Of a stretch of DNA of 64,000 nucleotides, positions 44,908-53,475 are shown one piece after another. The DNA lies in NCBI RefSeq assembly GCF_000384295.1, contig NZ_KB913037.1, positions 846,762 through 910,761 of the forward strand, in the 5' to 3' direction. Made by a program: the position numbers and the translations under genes. Below the pieces are notes generated by a model. It saw only the letters and a program-made list of their open reading frames with translations, had not been told where the DNA came from and did not search any database. This DNA comes from Amycolatopsis balhimycina FH 1894. Its GTDB lineage: Bacteria; Actinomycetota; Actinomycetes; Mycobacteriales; Pseudonocardiaceae. How positions within the stretch are numbered: position 1 is the first letter of the stretch; each line of letters starts with the position of its first letter.

Positions 44908-45534
44908 TCAGGCGTGCGGGGCGCTGACGGCGAGCTCGCGGCCGGCCGGGCCGGAAAGCACCGCGAGCGACAGCGTGTGACCGACCAGTTCGGTCAGGGT
45001 GGCGATCGTCGACGCGCGGTCCCGGGCATCGCAGGTGACCAGCGGGACCGCCGGGTCGAGGGCGAGGGCGTCGCGCACCTCTTCGAGGTCGTGCACCGGC
45101 TTGCCCTCGAACTGGTTGACCGCCACGACGAACGGCAGCTCGGAGTCGTTCTCGAAGTAGTTGATCGCGGCGAACGACTCGTCGATCCGACTGGTGTCGA
45201 CCAGCACGACCGCGCCGAGCGCGCCGCGGCTCAGGTCGTCCCACAGGAACCAGAACCGCGCCTGCCCCGGCGTGCCGAACAGGTACAGCAGCAGGTCCGG
45301 GCGCAGGGTGATCCGGCCGAAGTCCATCGCGACCGTCGTGGTCGACTTGCCGCCGGGCGGGATCTCGTCGATGCCTTCGCCCGCTTCGGTCATCCACGCC
45401 TCGTTGCTCATCGGCGGCACTTCCGAGACCGCCCCGACGAACGTGGTCTTGCCGACACCGAAGCCCCCGGCGACGACGATCTTCGCGGAGATCGCCAGCA
45501 GATCGCCCTCAGGCGGGGAGCCGCTTGAGCCCAT
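44908..45534 (-). CDS. cvnD: Conservon GTPase CvnD
   Basis: The 208-residue small GTP-binding protein has the P-loop AKIVVAGGFGVGKTTFVG, the switch region TTVAMDFGRI, LYLFGTPGQARFWFLWDDL (DTPG-like G3) and VVAVNQFEG (NKxD-like G4, here NQFE). This is the CvnD/MglA-like type of actinobacterial conservons. ATG 45534 has GAGAGG upstream and is preferred over the TTG at 45537. It overlaps cvnC by 26 bp. CvnD cycles with the CvnB roadblock protein and the CvnA kinase-like protein at the membrane. Confidence 0.92.
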   Translation of the reverse strand: MGSSGSPPEGDLLAISAKIVVAGGFGVGKTTFVGAVSEVPPMSNEAWMTEAGEGIDEIPPGGKSTTTVAMDFGRITLRPDLLLYLFGTPGQARFWFLWDDLSRGALGAVVLVDTSRIDESFAAINYFENDSELPFVVAVNQFEGKPVHDLEEVRDALALDPAVPLVTCDARDRASTIATLTELVGHTLSLAVLSGPAGRELAVSAPHA

Positions 45535-45913
45535 CAAGGATCCTCTCGAGCACGTTGGTGTCGTGGTGGTAGGCGTGCGCGGTCGGGTGGACGAAGACCG
45601 CGCCCTGGGAGGCGAGGTCGCCGATCAGCACCCGCACCACCCCGAGCGGCAGGTCCAGCCCGACCGACAGCTCGGCGACCGAGCACCGCGTCCTGGCGCG
45701 TTCGTAGAGCGAGCGCGACTCGGGCATGAGCGCGTCGCTCAGCGCGGGGTCGTACCGCGGCACCGAAACCAGCGTCTCCACCAGCAGCTGGTGGCGCGTG
45801 CTGGTACGGCCGCCGGTGAGCGCGTACGCCCGGATCCGGCGGCTGCGCCGCGGCAACGGGTCACCCGGACCGGGCACTGTGGACGGTTCGGACACGGACA
45901 TCACCTCCTTCAC
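45509..45913 (-). CDS. cvnC: Conservon protein CvnC (DUF742)
   Basis: The 134-residue DUF742 protein has the family core VRAYALTGGRTS-like stretch (RIRAYALTGGRTSTRHQLLVETL), helices and LDLPLGVVRVLIGDLASQGAVFVH, ending VLERILDGLKRL. It probably acts as a winged-helix adaptor in the conservon. GTG 45913 overlaps the cvnB stop (GTGA). ATG 45901 lies only 2 bases after GGAGG, too close for good initiation, so 45913 is kept with some doubt. Confidence 0.9.
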   Translation of the reverse strand: MKEVMSVSEPSTVPGPGDPLPRRSRRIRAYALTGGRTSTRHQLLVETLVSVPRYDPALSDALMPESRSLYERARTRCSVAELSVGLDLPLGVVRVLIGDLASQGAVFVHPTAHAYHHDTNVLERILDGLKRLPA

Positions 45914-46347
45914 GCCCGGGGCCGGCGCGCGGTCAGTACCTGCCGCAGCTCCGCGCGCACCTCGGGGGTGAGCGCGTGGCCGGCGTTGGTGATGAACTGG
46001 GTCATCTCGTAGGCGACCACCTTCATGTCCGCCTCACCCGAGGTCAGCACGGCGAGCCCGGCACCGGAACCCATGCCCATGAACAGGAAGTAGCCGTGGG
46101 TCAGCCGGATGATGATCTGCTCGCAGGTGCCCTTCCCGAACAGCGCCGCGCTGTTTCCGGCCAGCGAGAGCAGGCCGCTGGCGATCGCGGCCAGCTGCTC
46201 GGCCTCGGCCTCGGCGACCGAGTCCGACGCGGTGAGCGGGAAGCCGTCGACGCTCATGATCAGCGCGTGGCTGACGCCGTGGACCTTGCGCACGAAGTCG
46301 TCGAGCAGCCAGGCGAAATCCGCCGGGGCGGGGTGGGGAGCGCTCAC
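45910..46347 (-). CDS. cvnB: Conservon roadblock/LC7 protein CvnB
   Basis: The 145-residue protein begins VSAPHPAPADFAWLLDDFVRKVHGVSHALIMSVDGFPLTASDSV and continues AEQLAAIASGLLSLAGNSA, then GYFLFMGMGSGAGLAVLTSGEADMKVVAYEMTQFI. This is the roadblock/LC7 fold of MglB-like GTPase-activating proteins. It likely stimulates the CvnD GTPase. GTG 46347 overlaps the cvnA stop by 4 bases (GTGA), giving strict coupling in the cvnABCD order. Confidence 0.93.
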   Translation of the reverse strand: MSAPHPAPADFAWLLDDFVRKVHGVSHALIMSVDGFPLTASDSVAEAEAEQLAAIASGLLSLAGNSAALFGKGTCEQIIIRLTHGYFLFMGMGSGAGLAVLTSGEADMKVVAYEMTQFITNAGHALTPEVRAELRQVLTARRPRA

Positions 46348-47579
46348 GAGGTGGTTCCTCCGGGCGTTTCGTCCTGCTGGGTGCGGTTCTCCTCGAGCGC
46401 GGCTCGCTCGCCGTCGGCGAACGCGCCGAGGTCGGCGAGCAGCCGCTCGTGCCCGGAGGCGGAGGTGTCCGGCCCCGGCGGTGGCGGTGGTTCCGGCGCG
46501 GCGCCCCGGATGCTGCCGGGCACGCGGCGCGGCAGGCCGCTGGGCGTGGTCCCGCCGGCGGCCCGTTCGACCGGCCGGGGCCGCGGGCCGGGCTTGCGCG
46601 GCACCGCCGCCTCTCGCGGGAAGGTGCCCGGGCGGCGGCGCGGCAAGGCACCGACGGCGACCGGTTCGCCGCCAGCCCCCACCTTGACCGGCTCGAAGGT
46701 GACGGTCCGAGTGCCGGACCACGCGTGCTCGGCGAGTTCCGTGAGGATGCCGGTGGGCAGCAGCACCGTGGCCACGGTGCCGTGCGGGCTGCGCCGGTCG
46801 AGCCGCACGGTGACGCCGTGGCGGGCGGCGAGGCGGGCGACCACGGCGAGCCCCATGTGCCGCGCCGCGGCGTCGTCGAGGTCGCCGCCCGCGGCCAGCC
46901 GAGCGTTGAGGTCCCCGACCCGGTCGGCGGGGATGCCGATGCCCTCGTCCTCGATCCGGACGAGCACGCTGCCCTGCTCGGTCAGGTGGGCGCTGACGTG
47001 CACCGGCGAGCTGGGCGAGGACTGGTTGGCGGCGTTGTCGAACAGCTCCGCCAGCACCCGCCCGAGGTCTTCCGCGGCGAACCCGACGAGGCCGAGGTTC
47101 ACCACCCGGCCGATGGTGATCCGGGCGTAATGGTTGATCGAGGACATCGCCTCGCGCATCAGGTCGAGCACCGACGTCGCGCGGGCGGCGTCGTCGGCGG
47201 TGTCCTGCCCGGCCAGCACGCGCAGGTTCTCGGCGTTGCGCCGCAGCCGCGTCGCGAGGTGGTCGAGCTGGTAGAGCTCGGCGAGGCGGTGGTGGTCCTC
47301 CTCCCCCGCCTCCAGTTCCTCCAGCCGCGCGAGGAGCTGGTCGAGGAGGTTGAGGTCACGCAGGGCGACGCTGGCGCAGATCTCGGCCAGCACGCCTTCG
47401 CCGGGCGGCGCCGCCACCGGCGCCGGCCGCGTCAGCTCCGCGAACGCCGGCCCCGCCGCGGGCGCGGCTGTGTACCCAGGATGCTTCGGCGGCGCGGTGA
47501 GGAACTGGGCGGCGGCGACCCGCGAGCGGTCCAGCAGGACGCGTGATCGATCCAGGAGTTCCCGGGCCCGGCTCGCCAT
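46344..47579 (-). CDS. cvnA: Conservon sensor-kinase-like ATPase CvnA, short soluble form
   Basis: The 411-residue protein has a helical dimerisation-like region (LRDLNLLDQLLARLEELEAGEEDHHRLAELYQLDHLATRLRRNAENL) and a HATPase_c domain with N box ELFDNAANQSSP (about 180) and G box DEGIGIPADR. The tail is Pro-rich and disordered. The usual phospho-His motif is degenerate (YQLDHLATR). Most CvnA proteins have membrane helices and a nitrate-sensor-like domain; this one has neither, so it is likely cytosolic. It heads the cvnABCD-styA-like operon. Confidence 0.9.
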   Translation of the reverse strand: MASRARELLDRSRVLLDRSRVAAAQFLTAPPKHPGYTAAPAAGPAFAELTRPAPVAAPPGEGVLAEICASVALRDLNLLDQLLARLEELEAGEEDHHRLAELYQLDHLATRLRRNAENLRVLAGQDTADDAARATSVLDLMREAMSSINHYARITIGRVVNLGLVGFAAEDLGRVLAELFDNAANQSSPSSPVHVSAHLTEQGSVLVRIEDEGIGIPADRVGDLNARLAAGGDLDDAAARHMGLAVVARLAARHGVTVRLDRRSPHGTVATVLLPTGILTELAEHAWSGTRTVTFEPVKVGAGGEPVAVGALPRRRPGTFPREAAVPRKPGPRPRPVERAAGGTTPSGLPRRVPGSIRGAAPEPPPPPGPDTSASGHERLLADLGAFADGERAALEENRTQQDETPGGTTS

Positions 47580-47846
47580 GTGGTCCCACTTCTTCCTTGC
47601 TCAGAGTGCGAACTAACGACTGCGGTGCGCCGCTCCCCGGGCGGCGATGCCGGACATGCAAGCAGAAAGCTTCGTGGGATGTCCACAGCGGGTCTCCGCG
47701 CGATCGCTCCGCGTGATCGGATTTCCGGGCCATCACCGCTGGTGAGCGCAGGCGATTGGGCCATTCGGCTCATTTTTGCAAATTGCGGGTCGCAACACTG
47801 CGCACTCGACCGTCCACACCGCGGCGATGTCCGATTCGTCCCAACT

Positions 47847-47880
47847 TTGCGTGCCACGCACTTTTTTGCGGGGCACGCAA
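47847..47880. promoter_or_regulatory. Tandem TetR operators
   Basis: Two copies of TTGCG-N5-CGCA(A) lie at 47847-47861 and 47866-47880, centres 19 bp apart; together they also form a 9-bp inverted repeat TTGCGTGCC/GGCACGCAA. They cover the -35 region of the tetR promoter. A related TTGCG-GGT-CGCAA is at 47783-47795. This is the expected layout for autorepression and for control of the downstream ABC exporter. Confidence 0.7.
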
Positions 47881-47889
47881 GTTTTTCGC

Positions 47890-47895
47890 TACACT
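47890..47895 (+). promoter_or_regulatory. -10 element giving a leaderless tetR message
   Basis: TACACT (TANNNT) is followed by 6 bases and ATG 47902, so transcription should start at or next to the start codon. This fixes the tetR start and rules out the in-frame ATG at 47776, which lies upstream of the promoter and operators. Confidence 0.6.
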
Positions 47896-47901
47896 CCGCT
47901 C

Positions 47902-48567
47902 ATGCCACCGGAAGAACCCCCGAAGCTGACGCTGCGCGAGCGGAAGAAGCGCGAAGCCCGCCGGGCGATCGCGCAGGCCGCCCTGCAGCTCACGCTGGAC
48001 CGCGGGCTGGAGAACGTCCGGGTGGAGGACATCGCCAAGGAAGTGGGCGTCTCCCCCCGCACATTCAACAACTACTTCTCCAGCAAGGAGCAGGCGGTCT
48101 GCGCGGTGGTCGTCGACCGGCACGAGGGCATGCGCGAAGCGCTGCTCGCCCGGCCGGACGGCGAGCCGCTCTGGGTGTCCGTCAAGCAGGCCGTGCTCGA
48201 GCAATATTCGCGTGAAGGCGAGCCGGATCGCGCGTATGTTGCGCGTATCCGGGAGCTGATGGGCCAGCTCATGCTGCGTGGCGAATTCCTGAACGCCCAC
48301 GCGGCGGTCGAGCGGGTCCTCGCCGAAACGATCGCGAAACGGGTGGGCGGTGTGGACCACCTGCTGTGCCGGCTGATGGCCTCCTCGGTGGAAAGCGCTG
48401 TCCGCGTAGCCTTCGTCAACTGGTTCACGACCGAAGGTGAACCGCTCCTGCCAACCCTCGAGCGGTTGCTGGACGAGCTGGCCGCCGGGATGCCGACCCT
48501 GACCGGTGGCACCGCATCCGAACCCGAACCGAACACCACCACTCCACTGGGGGAATCGTTGTGCTAG
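47902..48567 (+). CDS. TetR-family repressor of the ABC exporter operon
   Basis: The 221-residue protein begins MPPEEPPKLTLRERKKREARRAIAQAALQL, then the TetR DNA-binding helices VRVEDIAKEVGVSPRTFNNYFSSKEQAVCAV (about 43-73) and a TetR ligand domain. It resembles TetR regulators of multidrug exporters. The last 7 bases overlap the ABC gene start at 48561, so regulator and both transporter halves are one operon. Two tandem palindromes over the promoter suggest autorepression relieved by the transported drug. Confidence 0.92.
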   Translation: MPPEEPPKLTLRERKKREARRAIAQAALQLTLDRGLENVRVEDIAKEVGVSPRTFNNYFSSKEQAVCAVVVDRHEGMREALLARPDGEPLWVSVKQAVLEQYSREGEPDRAYVARIRELMGQLMLRGEFLNAHAAVERVLAETIAKRVGGVDHLLCRLMASSVESAVRVAFVNWFTTEGEPLLPTLERLLDELAAGMPTLTGGTASEPEPNTTTPLGESLC

Positions 48568-50294
48568 TCAAGCTCCTGCGCAGCCATCTGCGCCCGTACC
48601 GGGGCACGCTGTGGGTGATCGTCCTGCTTCAGCTCGTGCAGACGATCGCCATGCTCTACCTGCCGACGCTGAACGCCGACATCGTCGACAACGGCCTGAT
48701 CAAGGGCGACATGGCCTACATCCTGCGGGTCGGCGCGATGATGCTCGCCGTCACGCTGGCCCAGATCGTCGGCTCGATCGGCGCGGTGTACTTCGGCGCC
48801 CGCACGGCGATGGCGATCGGGCGTGACATCCGCGCCGGGGTCTTCCACCGCGTGCAGGACTTCTCGGCCCGCGAGGTCGGCCAGTTCGGCACGCCGACGC
48901 TGATCACCCGCACCACCAACGACGTCCAGCAGGTCCAGATGCTGGTCCTGATGACGCTGACGCTGATGGTGTCGGCGCCGATCATGTGCATCGGCGGCAT
49001 CATCCTGGCGCTGAACCTCGACGTCCCGCTGTCGTCGCTGCTGCTGGTCATCGTGCCGGTGCTGGCGGTCGCGGTCGGCACGATCATCGCCAAGATGCGC
49101 CCGGCGTTCCGGCTGATGCAGGAGCGCATCGACCGGATCAACCAGATCATGCGCGAGCAGATCATGGGCATCCGCGTGATCCGCGCGTTCGTCCGCGACC
49201 ACCACGAGCGGCAACGCTTCGACGTCGCCAACGACGAGCTGCTGACCGTGTCGCTGCGGGTCGGCCGGCTGATGGCGCTGATGTTCCCGATCGTGATGCT
49301 GGTGATGAACGCCTCCAGCGTCGCGGTGCTGTGGTTCGGCGGGCAGCGCATCGACTCCGGCAGCATGCACATCGGCGCCCTGACGGCGTTCCTGTCCTAC
49401 CTGCTGCAGATCCTGATGGCCGTCATGATGGCCACCTTCATGTTCATGATGGTGCCGCGCGCGGAGGTCAGCGCCGAGCGGATCAGCGAGGTGCTGGACA
49501 CCGAGTCGAGCGTCCGCCCGCCGGTGTCGCCGATCCGCCCGGGCGCGGTGCACGGGCACCTGGAGCTCTCCGGCGTCGAATTCCGCTACCCCGGCGCGGA
49601 AAAGCCGGTGCTGTGCGACATTTCGCTGATCGGGCGGCCGGGTGAGACCACCGCCGTGATCGGGTCGACCGGTACCGGCAAGACCACGCTGCTCCACCTG
49701 ATCCCCCGGCTGATGGACGCCACCGCCGGCACGGTGAAGGTCGACGGCGTCGACGTGCGCGACCTCGACCCGACGGTGCTCGCCCGCGCGGTCGGGCTGG
49801 TGCCGCAGAAGCCGTACCTGTTCGCCGGCACGGTGGCGAGCAACCTGCGCTACGGCAATCCGGACGCGACCGACGAAGAGCTGTGGCACGCGCTGGAAGT
49901 GGCGCAGGGCAAGGACTTCGTCGAAGCGATGTCCGAGGGCCTGGACGCGCCGATCGCGCAGGGCGGCACGAACGTCTCGGGCGGCCAGCGGCAGCGGCTC
50001 GCGATCGCGCGGATGCTGGTGCACAAGCCGGAGATCTACCTGTTCGACGACTCGTTCTCCGCGCTCGACTACGCGACCGACGCGGCCCTGCGCCGCGCGC
50101 TCGTCTCCGAAACCGCCGACGCGACGGTGGTCATCGTCGCGCAGCGGGTCAGCACCATCCGCAACGCCGACCGCATCATCGTCCTCGACGAAGGCCGCGT
50201 CGTCGGCACCGGCACCCACCACGAACTGTTCGACGGCAACGAAACCTATCGCGAGATCGTGCTGTCGCAGCTCACCGAGCAGGAGGCGGCATGA
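48561..50294 (+). CDS. ABC exporter half-transporter with degenerate ATP site
   Basis: The 577-residue half-transporter has six membrane helices (about 15-300) and a nucleotide-binding domain. Walker A is GSTGTGKTT (about 367). The signature VSGGQRQRLAIAR is normal. Walker B reads YLFDDSFSALD, so the catalytic Glu is Asp (about 495), and the H-loop reads VIVAQRVSTI, His to Gln. These changes mark the degenerate site of heterodimeric exporters such as BmrCD or TM287/288. GTG 48561 overlaps tetR by 7 bases. The partner follows directly. Confidence 0.93.
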   Translation: MLVKLLRSHLRPYRGTLWVIVLLQLVQTIAMLYLPTLNADIVDNGLIKGDMAYILRVGAMMLAVTLAQIVGSIGAVYFGARTAMAIGRDIRAGVFHRVQDFSAREVGQFGTPTLITRTTNDVQQVQMLVLMTLTLMVSAPIMCIGGIILALNLDVPLSSLLLVIVPVLAVAVGTIIAKMRPAFRLMQERIDRINQIMREQIMGIRVIRAFVRDHHERQRFDVANDELLTVSLRVGRLMALMFPIVMLVMNASSVAVLWFGGQRIDSGSMHIGALTAFLSYLLQILMAVMMATFMFMMVPRAEVSAERISEVLDTESSVRPPVSPIRPGAVHGHLELSGVEFRYPGAEKPVLCDISLIGRPGETTAVIGSTGTGKTTLLHLIPRLMDATAGTVKVDGVDVRDLDPTVLARAVGLVPQKPYLFAGTVASNLRYGNPDATDEELWHALEVAQGKDFVEAMSEGLDAPIAQGGTNVSGGQRQRLAIARMLVHKPEIYLFDDSFSALDYATDAALRRALVSETADATVVIVAQRVSTIRNADRIIVLDEGRVVGTGTHHELFDGNETYREIVLSQLTEQEAA

Positions 50295-52300
50295 GCACCA
50301 CGGAATCGACCGGTGCCGCCGTCACCGAGGCCGGGGAACGGCCGGCCGCGCAGCGGCACAAGAACACCGGGGCCGTGGCCGGACCGGCCGCCCGCTTCAT
50401 GGGCGGCGGCGCGCCGCCGGAGAAAGCCCTCGACTTCAAGGGCTCGCTGAAGCGCCTGCTGCAGCTGCTCAGACCGCAACGGGCCGCCCTGATCGGCGTC
50501 CTCGTGCTCGGCGCGGTCAGCGTCGCGCTGACCGTGATCGGGCCGAAGATCCTCGGCCAGGCCACCGACGCCATCCTCGCCGGCGTGCTCGGCAAGCAGG
50601 TGCCCCCGGGTGTCACCAAGGAGCAGATCGTCGCCGGGCTGCGGGCGCGCGGCGAAAACACGCTCGCCGACATCTACGGCCACGTCGACCTCGTGCCCGG
50701 CGTGGGCATCGACTTCGACAAGGTCGGGCAGATCCTGCTGACGGTGATGGCGCTGTTCATCATCTCGTCGTTCTTCGGGCTGATCCAGGCCAGGCTGACG
50801 ACGACGCTGGTGCAGCAGGCGGTGTACCGGCTGCGTCAGGAGGTCGAGGCGAAGTTCGCGCGGCTGCCGCTGAAGTACTTCGACCGCCAGCCGCGCGGCG
50901 AGGTGCTGTCGCGGGTCACCAACGACATCGACAACCTGGCGCAGTCGCTGCAGCAGACGCTGTCGCAGGTCGTCTCCTCGCTGCTGACCGTCATCGGCGT
51001 GCTGATCATGATGTTCCTGATCTCGCCGCTGCTGGCGCTGATCGCGCTGCTGACCGTGCCGCTGTCGGCGGTCATCGCGGCGAAGATCGGGAAGCGGGCG
51101 CAGCCGAACTTCATCAAGCAGTGGTCGACGACCGGGAAGCTCAACGCGCACGTCGAGGAGATGTACACCGGGCACGCGCTGGTCAAGGTGTTCGGCCGCC
51201 GCGACGAGTCCGGGGCGATCTTCGACAAGCAGAACGAAACGCTGTACGAGGCGAGCTTCCGGGCGCAGTTCATCTCCGGGATGATCCAGCCGGCGATGAT
51301 GTTCATCGGCAACCTCAGCTACGTGCTGGTGGCCGTGATCGGCGCGCTCCGCGTCGCGTCGGGCAACCTCAGCCTCGGCGAGGTGCAGGCGTTCATCCAG
51401 TACTCACGCCAGTTCAGCCAGCCGGTGACGCAGATCGCCAGCATGGCGAACCTGCTGCAGTCCGGCGTCGCTTCGGCCGAGCGGGTGTTCGCCCTGCTCG
51501 ACGCCGAAGAGCAGGGGCCGGAGCCCTCGGACCCCGAGCGGCCGTCCGTGATCCGCGGGCGGGTCGAGTTCCAGGACGTCTCCTTCCGCTACCACGCGGA
51601 CAAGCCGCTGATCGAAGACCTCTCGCTGACCGTCGAACCCGGTCAGACGGTCGCGATCGTCGGCCCGACCGGGGCGGGGAAGACGACGCTGGTCAACCTG
51701 CTCATGCGGTTCTACGAGCTCGACAGCGGGCGGATCACGCTCGACGGCGTCGACATCGCGAAGATGAACCGCGAGGAACTGCGCGACCAGACCGGCATGG
51801 TGCTGCAGGACGCGTGGCTGTTCGGCGGCACGATCGCGGAGAACATCGCCTACGGCGCGGACGACCCGGGCCGCGAGGAGATCGTCGAAGCGGCGCAGGC
51901 GACCTACGTCGACCGCTTCGTCCGCACCCTGCCGGACGGGTACGAGACGGTGCTCGACGACGAAGGCGGCACGGTCAGCGCGGGCGAAAAGCAGCTGATC
52001 ACGGTGGCGCGGGCGTTCCTGGCCAAGCCGGCCATCCTCATCCTGGACGAGGCGACCAGCTCGGTCGACACCCGCACCGAGGTGCTCATCCAGCGGGCGA
52101 TGAACTCGCTGCGCAGCGGGCGCACGAGCTTCGTCATCGCCCACCGCCTGTCGACGATCCGCGACGCGGACGTCATCCTGGTGATGGAGCACGGCCGGAT
52201 CGTCGAACAGGGCGACCACGAAACGCTGCTGGGCAGCGGTGGCGCCTACGCGCGGCTGTACGCGGCCCAGTTCGCCGAAGCCATGGCGGAAACGGACTGA
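50291..52300 (+). CDS. ABC exporter half-transporter with catalytic ATP site
   Basis: The 669-residue partner has a longer N-tail (about 55 residues) and six membrane helices, with an insertion of about 50 residues (GVTKEQIVAGLRARGENTLADIYGHVDLVPG) between helices 1 and 2. Its NBD has Walker A GPTGAGKTT (about 458), the degenerate signature VSAGEKQLITVARA, a full Walker B ILILDEATSSVD and H-loop VIAHRLSTI. It supplies the catalytic Glu and His lacking in its partner. The ATG overlaps the previous stop (ATGA). The pair is probably a multidrug or lipid exporter under TetR control. Confidence 0.93.
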   Translation: MSTTESTGAAVTEAGERPAAQRHKNTGAVAGPAARFMGGGAPPEKALDFKGSLKRLLQLLRPQRAALIGVLVLGAVSVALTVIGPKILGQATDAILAGVLGKQVPPGVTKEQIVAGLRARGENTLADIYGHVDLVPGVGIDFDKVGQILLTVMALFIISSFFGLIQARLTTTLVQQAVYRLRQEVEAKFARLPLKYFDRQPRGEVLSRVTNDIDNLAQSLQQTLSQVVSSLLTVIGVLIMMFLISPLLALIALLTVPLSAVIAAKIGKRAQPNFIKQWSTTGKLNAHVEEMYTGHALVKVFGRRDESGAIFDKQNETLYEASFRAQFISGMIQPAMMFIGNLSYVLVAVIGALRVASGNLSLGEVQAFIQYSRQFSQPVTQIASMANLLQSGVASAERVFALLDAEEQGPEPSDPERPSVIRGRVEFQDVSFRYHADKPLIEDLSLTVEPGQTVAIVGPTGAGKTTLVNLLMRFYELDSGRITLDGVDIAKMNREELRDQTGMVLQDAWLFGGTIAENIAYGADDPGREEIVEAAQATYVDRFVRTLPDGYETVLDDEGGTVSAGEKQLITVARAFLAKPAILILDEATSSVDTRTEVLIQRAMNSLRSGRTSFVIAHRLSTIRDADVILVMEHGRIVEQGDHETLLGSGGAYARLYAAQFAEAMAETD

Positions 52301-52354
52301 CGTCGTCCCCCGGTACCCTGGAAGCTCCCGAGCCGAAGGGGTACTGGGGCGGCG

Positions 52355-53422
52355 ATGGCCGACAGACTCGAGGAATACCGCGCCAAGCGAAGCCGCGACC
52401 GCACGAACGAGCCTTGGCCCGGCGGGCCGCCGCAGCCGGGGGACGACGACCTCTTCGTCATCCAGGAACACCACGCGACCCGGCTGCACTGGGACTTCCG
52501 GCTGGAGCGCGACGGCGTGCTCGTGTCGTGGGCCGTGCCGAAGGGCCTGCCGCTCTCCCCCGGCGTGCCGCGGCTCGCCGTGCACACCGAAGACCACCCC
52601 CTGGAGTACCTGACCTTCGAGGGCGAGATCCCGGCCGGCGAGTACGGCGGCGGCCGGATGACCGTGTGGGACACCGGGAAGTACGAAGCCCTGCACTGGA
52701 ACGACCACAAGGTCGAGGTCGTCTTCCACGGCGAACGCGCGCGGGGCAAGTACCTGTTCCTCAACCGGCACGACGAAGACGGCCGCGACTGGACGCTCCG
52801 GCGGCTCGACCCCGCCGAGCCGGGACACCAGGACGCGCCCGAGTTCCTGGAGCCGATGACGGCGGTGCCGGGTGACCTGCCGCCCGACGACGACGCCTGG
52901 GCCTACGAGTTCGCCTGGGGCGGCCTGCGCACGATGCTGCTGGTCTGCGGTGGCCGCGTCACCGCGCACGACGAAACCGGCGCCGACGTCACCGGCCGCT
53001 ACCCCGAGCTGCACAAGCTGGGCGAGCAGTTCGGGTCCACGGAAGTGCTGCTGGACGGCGAAGTCGTCGTGGTGAAGGACGGCAAGCCCCACCCCGGCGG
53101 CCTCGAAGAACGCCGCCGGGCCGACGGCTCAGCCGCCAAACGGCTCACCGCCCGCTGCCCGGTCTTCTACTTCGCCTCCGACGTCCTGCACCTCGACGGC
53201 AAGGCGACCCTCGACCTGCCCTACACCGCCCGCCGGGAACTCCTGGACGACCTCGGGGTGGCCGACCGGCACTGGCAGGTGCCGCGCTACTACCTGGGCG
53301 GCGGGGAGGCCGTCGCCGGGGCCAGCCGGCAACACGGGCTGCCCGGCGTCGTCGCGAAACGGGCGGACAGCCCGTACCGGCCCGGCGACGGCTCCGGCGA
53401 CTGGGTGCTGATCGAAAACTGA
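52355..53422 (+). CDS. LigD-type 3'-phosphoesterase fused to an inactive ligase domain
   Basis: The 355-residue protein begins MADRLEEYRAKRSRDRTNEP. Residues about 33-165 are the LigD phosphoesterase domain with all key ligands: FVIQEHHATRLHWDFRLERDGVLVSWAVPKG and VHTEDHPLEYLTFEGEIPAGEYG. The rest resembles an ATP-dependent ligase adenylation domain but motif I reads YEFAWGGLR, so the AMP-accepting Lys is Ala (187). Motif III (LLDGEVVV) and motif IV (GVVAKRADSPY) remain, and the OB fold is absent. It should trim 3' ends in NHEJ but not ligate. Ku is encoded 9 kb away. Confidence 0.88.
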   Translation: MADRLEEYRAKRSRDRTNEPWPGGPPQPGDDDLFVIQEHHATRLHWDFRLERDGVLVSWAVPKGLPLSPGVPRLAVHTEDHPLEYLTFEGEIPAGEYGGGRMTVWDTGKYEALHWNDHKVEVVFHGERARGKYLFLNRHDEDGRDWTLRRLDPAEPGHQDAPEFLEPMTAVPGDLPPDDDAWAYEFAWGGLRTMLLVCGGRVTAHDETGADVTGRYPELHKLGEQFGSTEVLLDGEVVVVKDGKPHPGGLEERRRADGSAAKRLTARCPVFYFASDVLHLDGKATLDLPYTARRELLDDLGVADRHWQVPRYYLGGGEAVAGASRQHGLPGVVAKRADSPYRPGDGSGDWVLIEN

Positions 53423-53475
53423 ACGCGGCCGGGGACTGTCCGCCGCCCTCGATGCGGGCAGGCCCCGGCCGGCGG

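Noticed and set aside
47776..47901. Longer TetR start at 47776
   Set aside because: It lies upstream of the promoter and operators and adds non-homologous residues.
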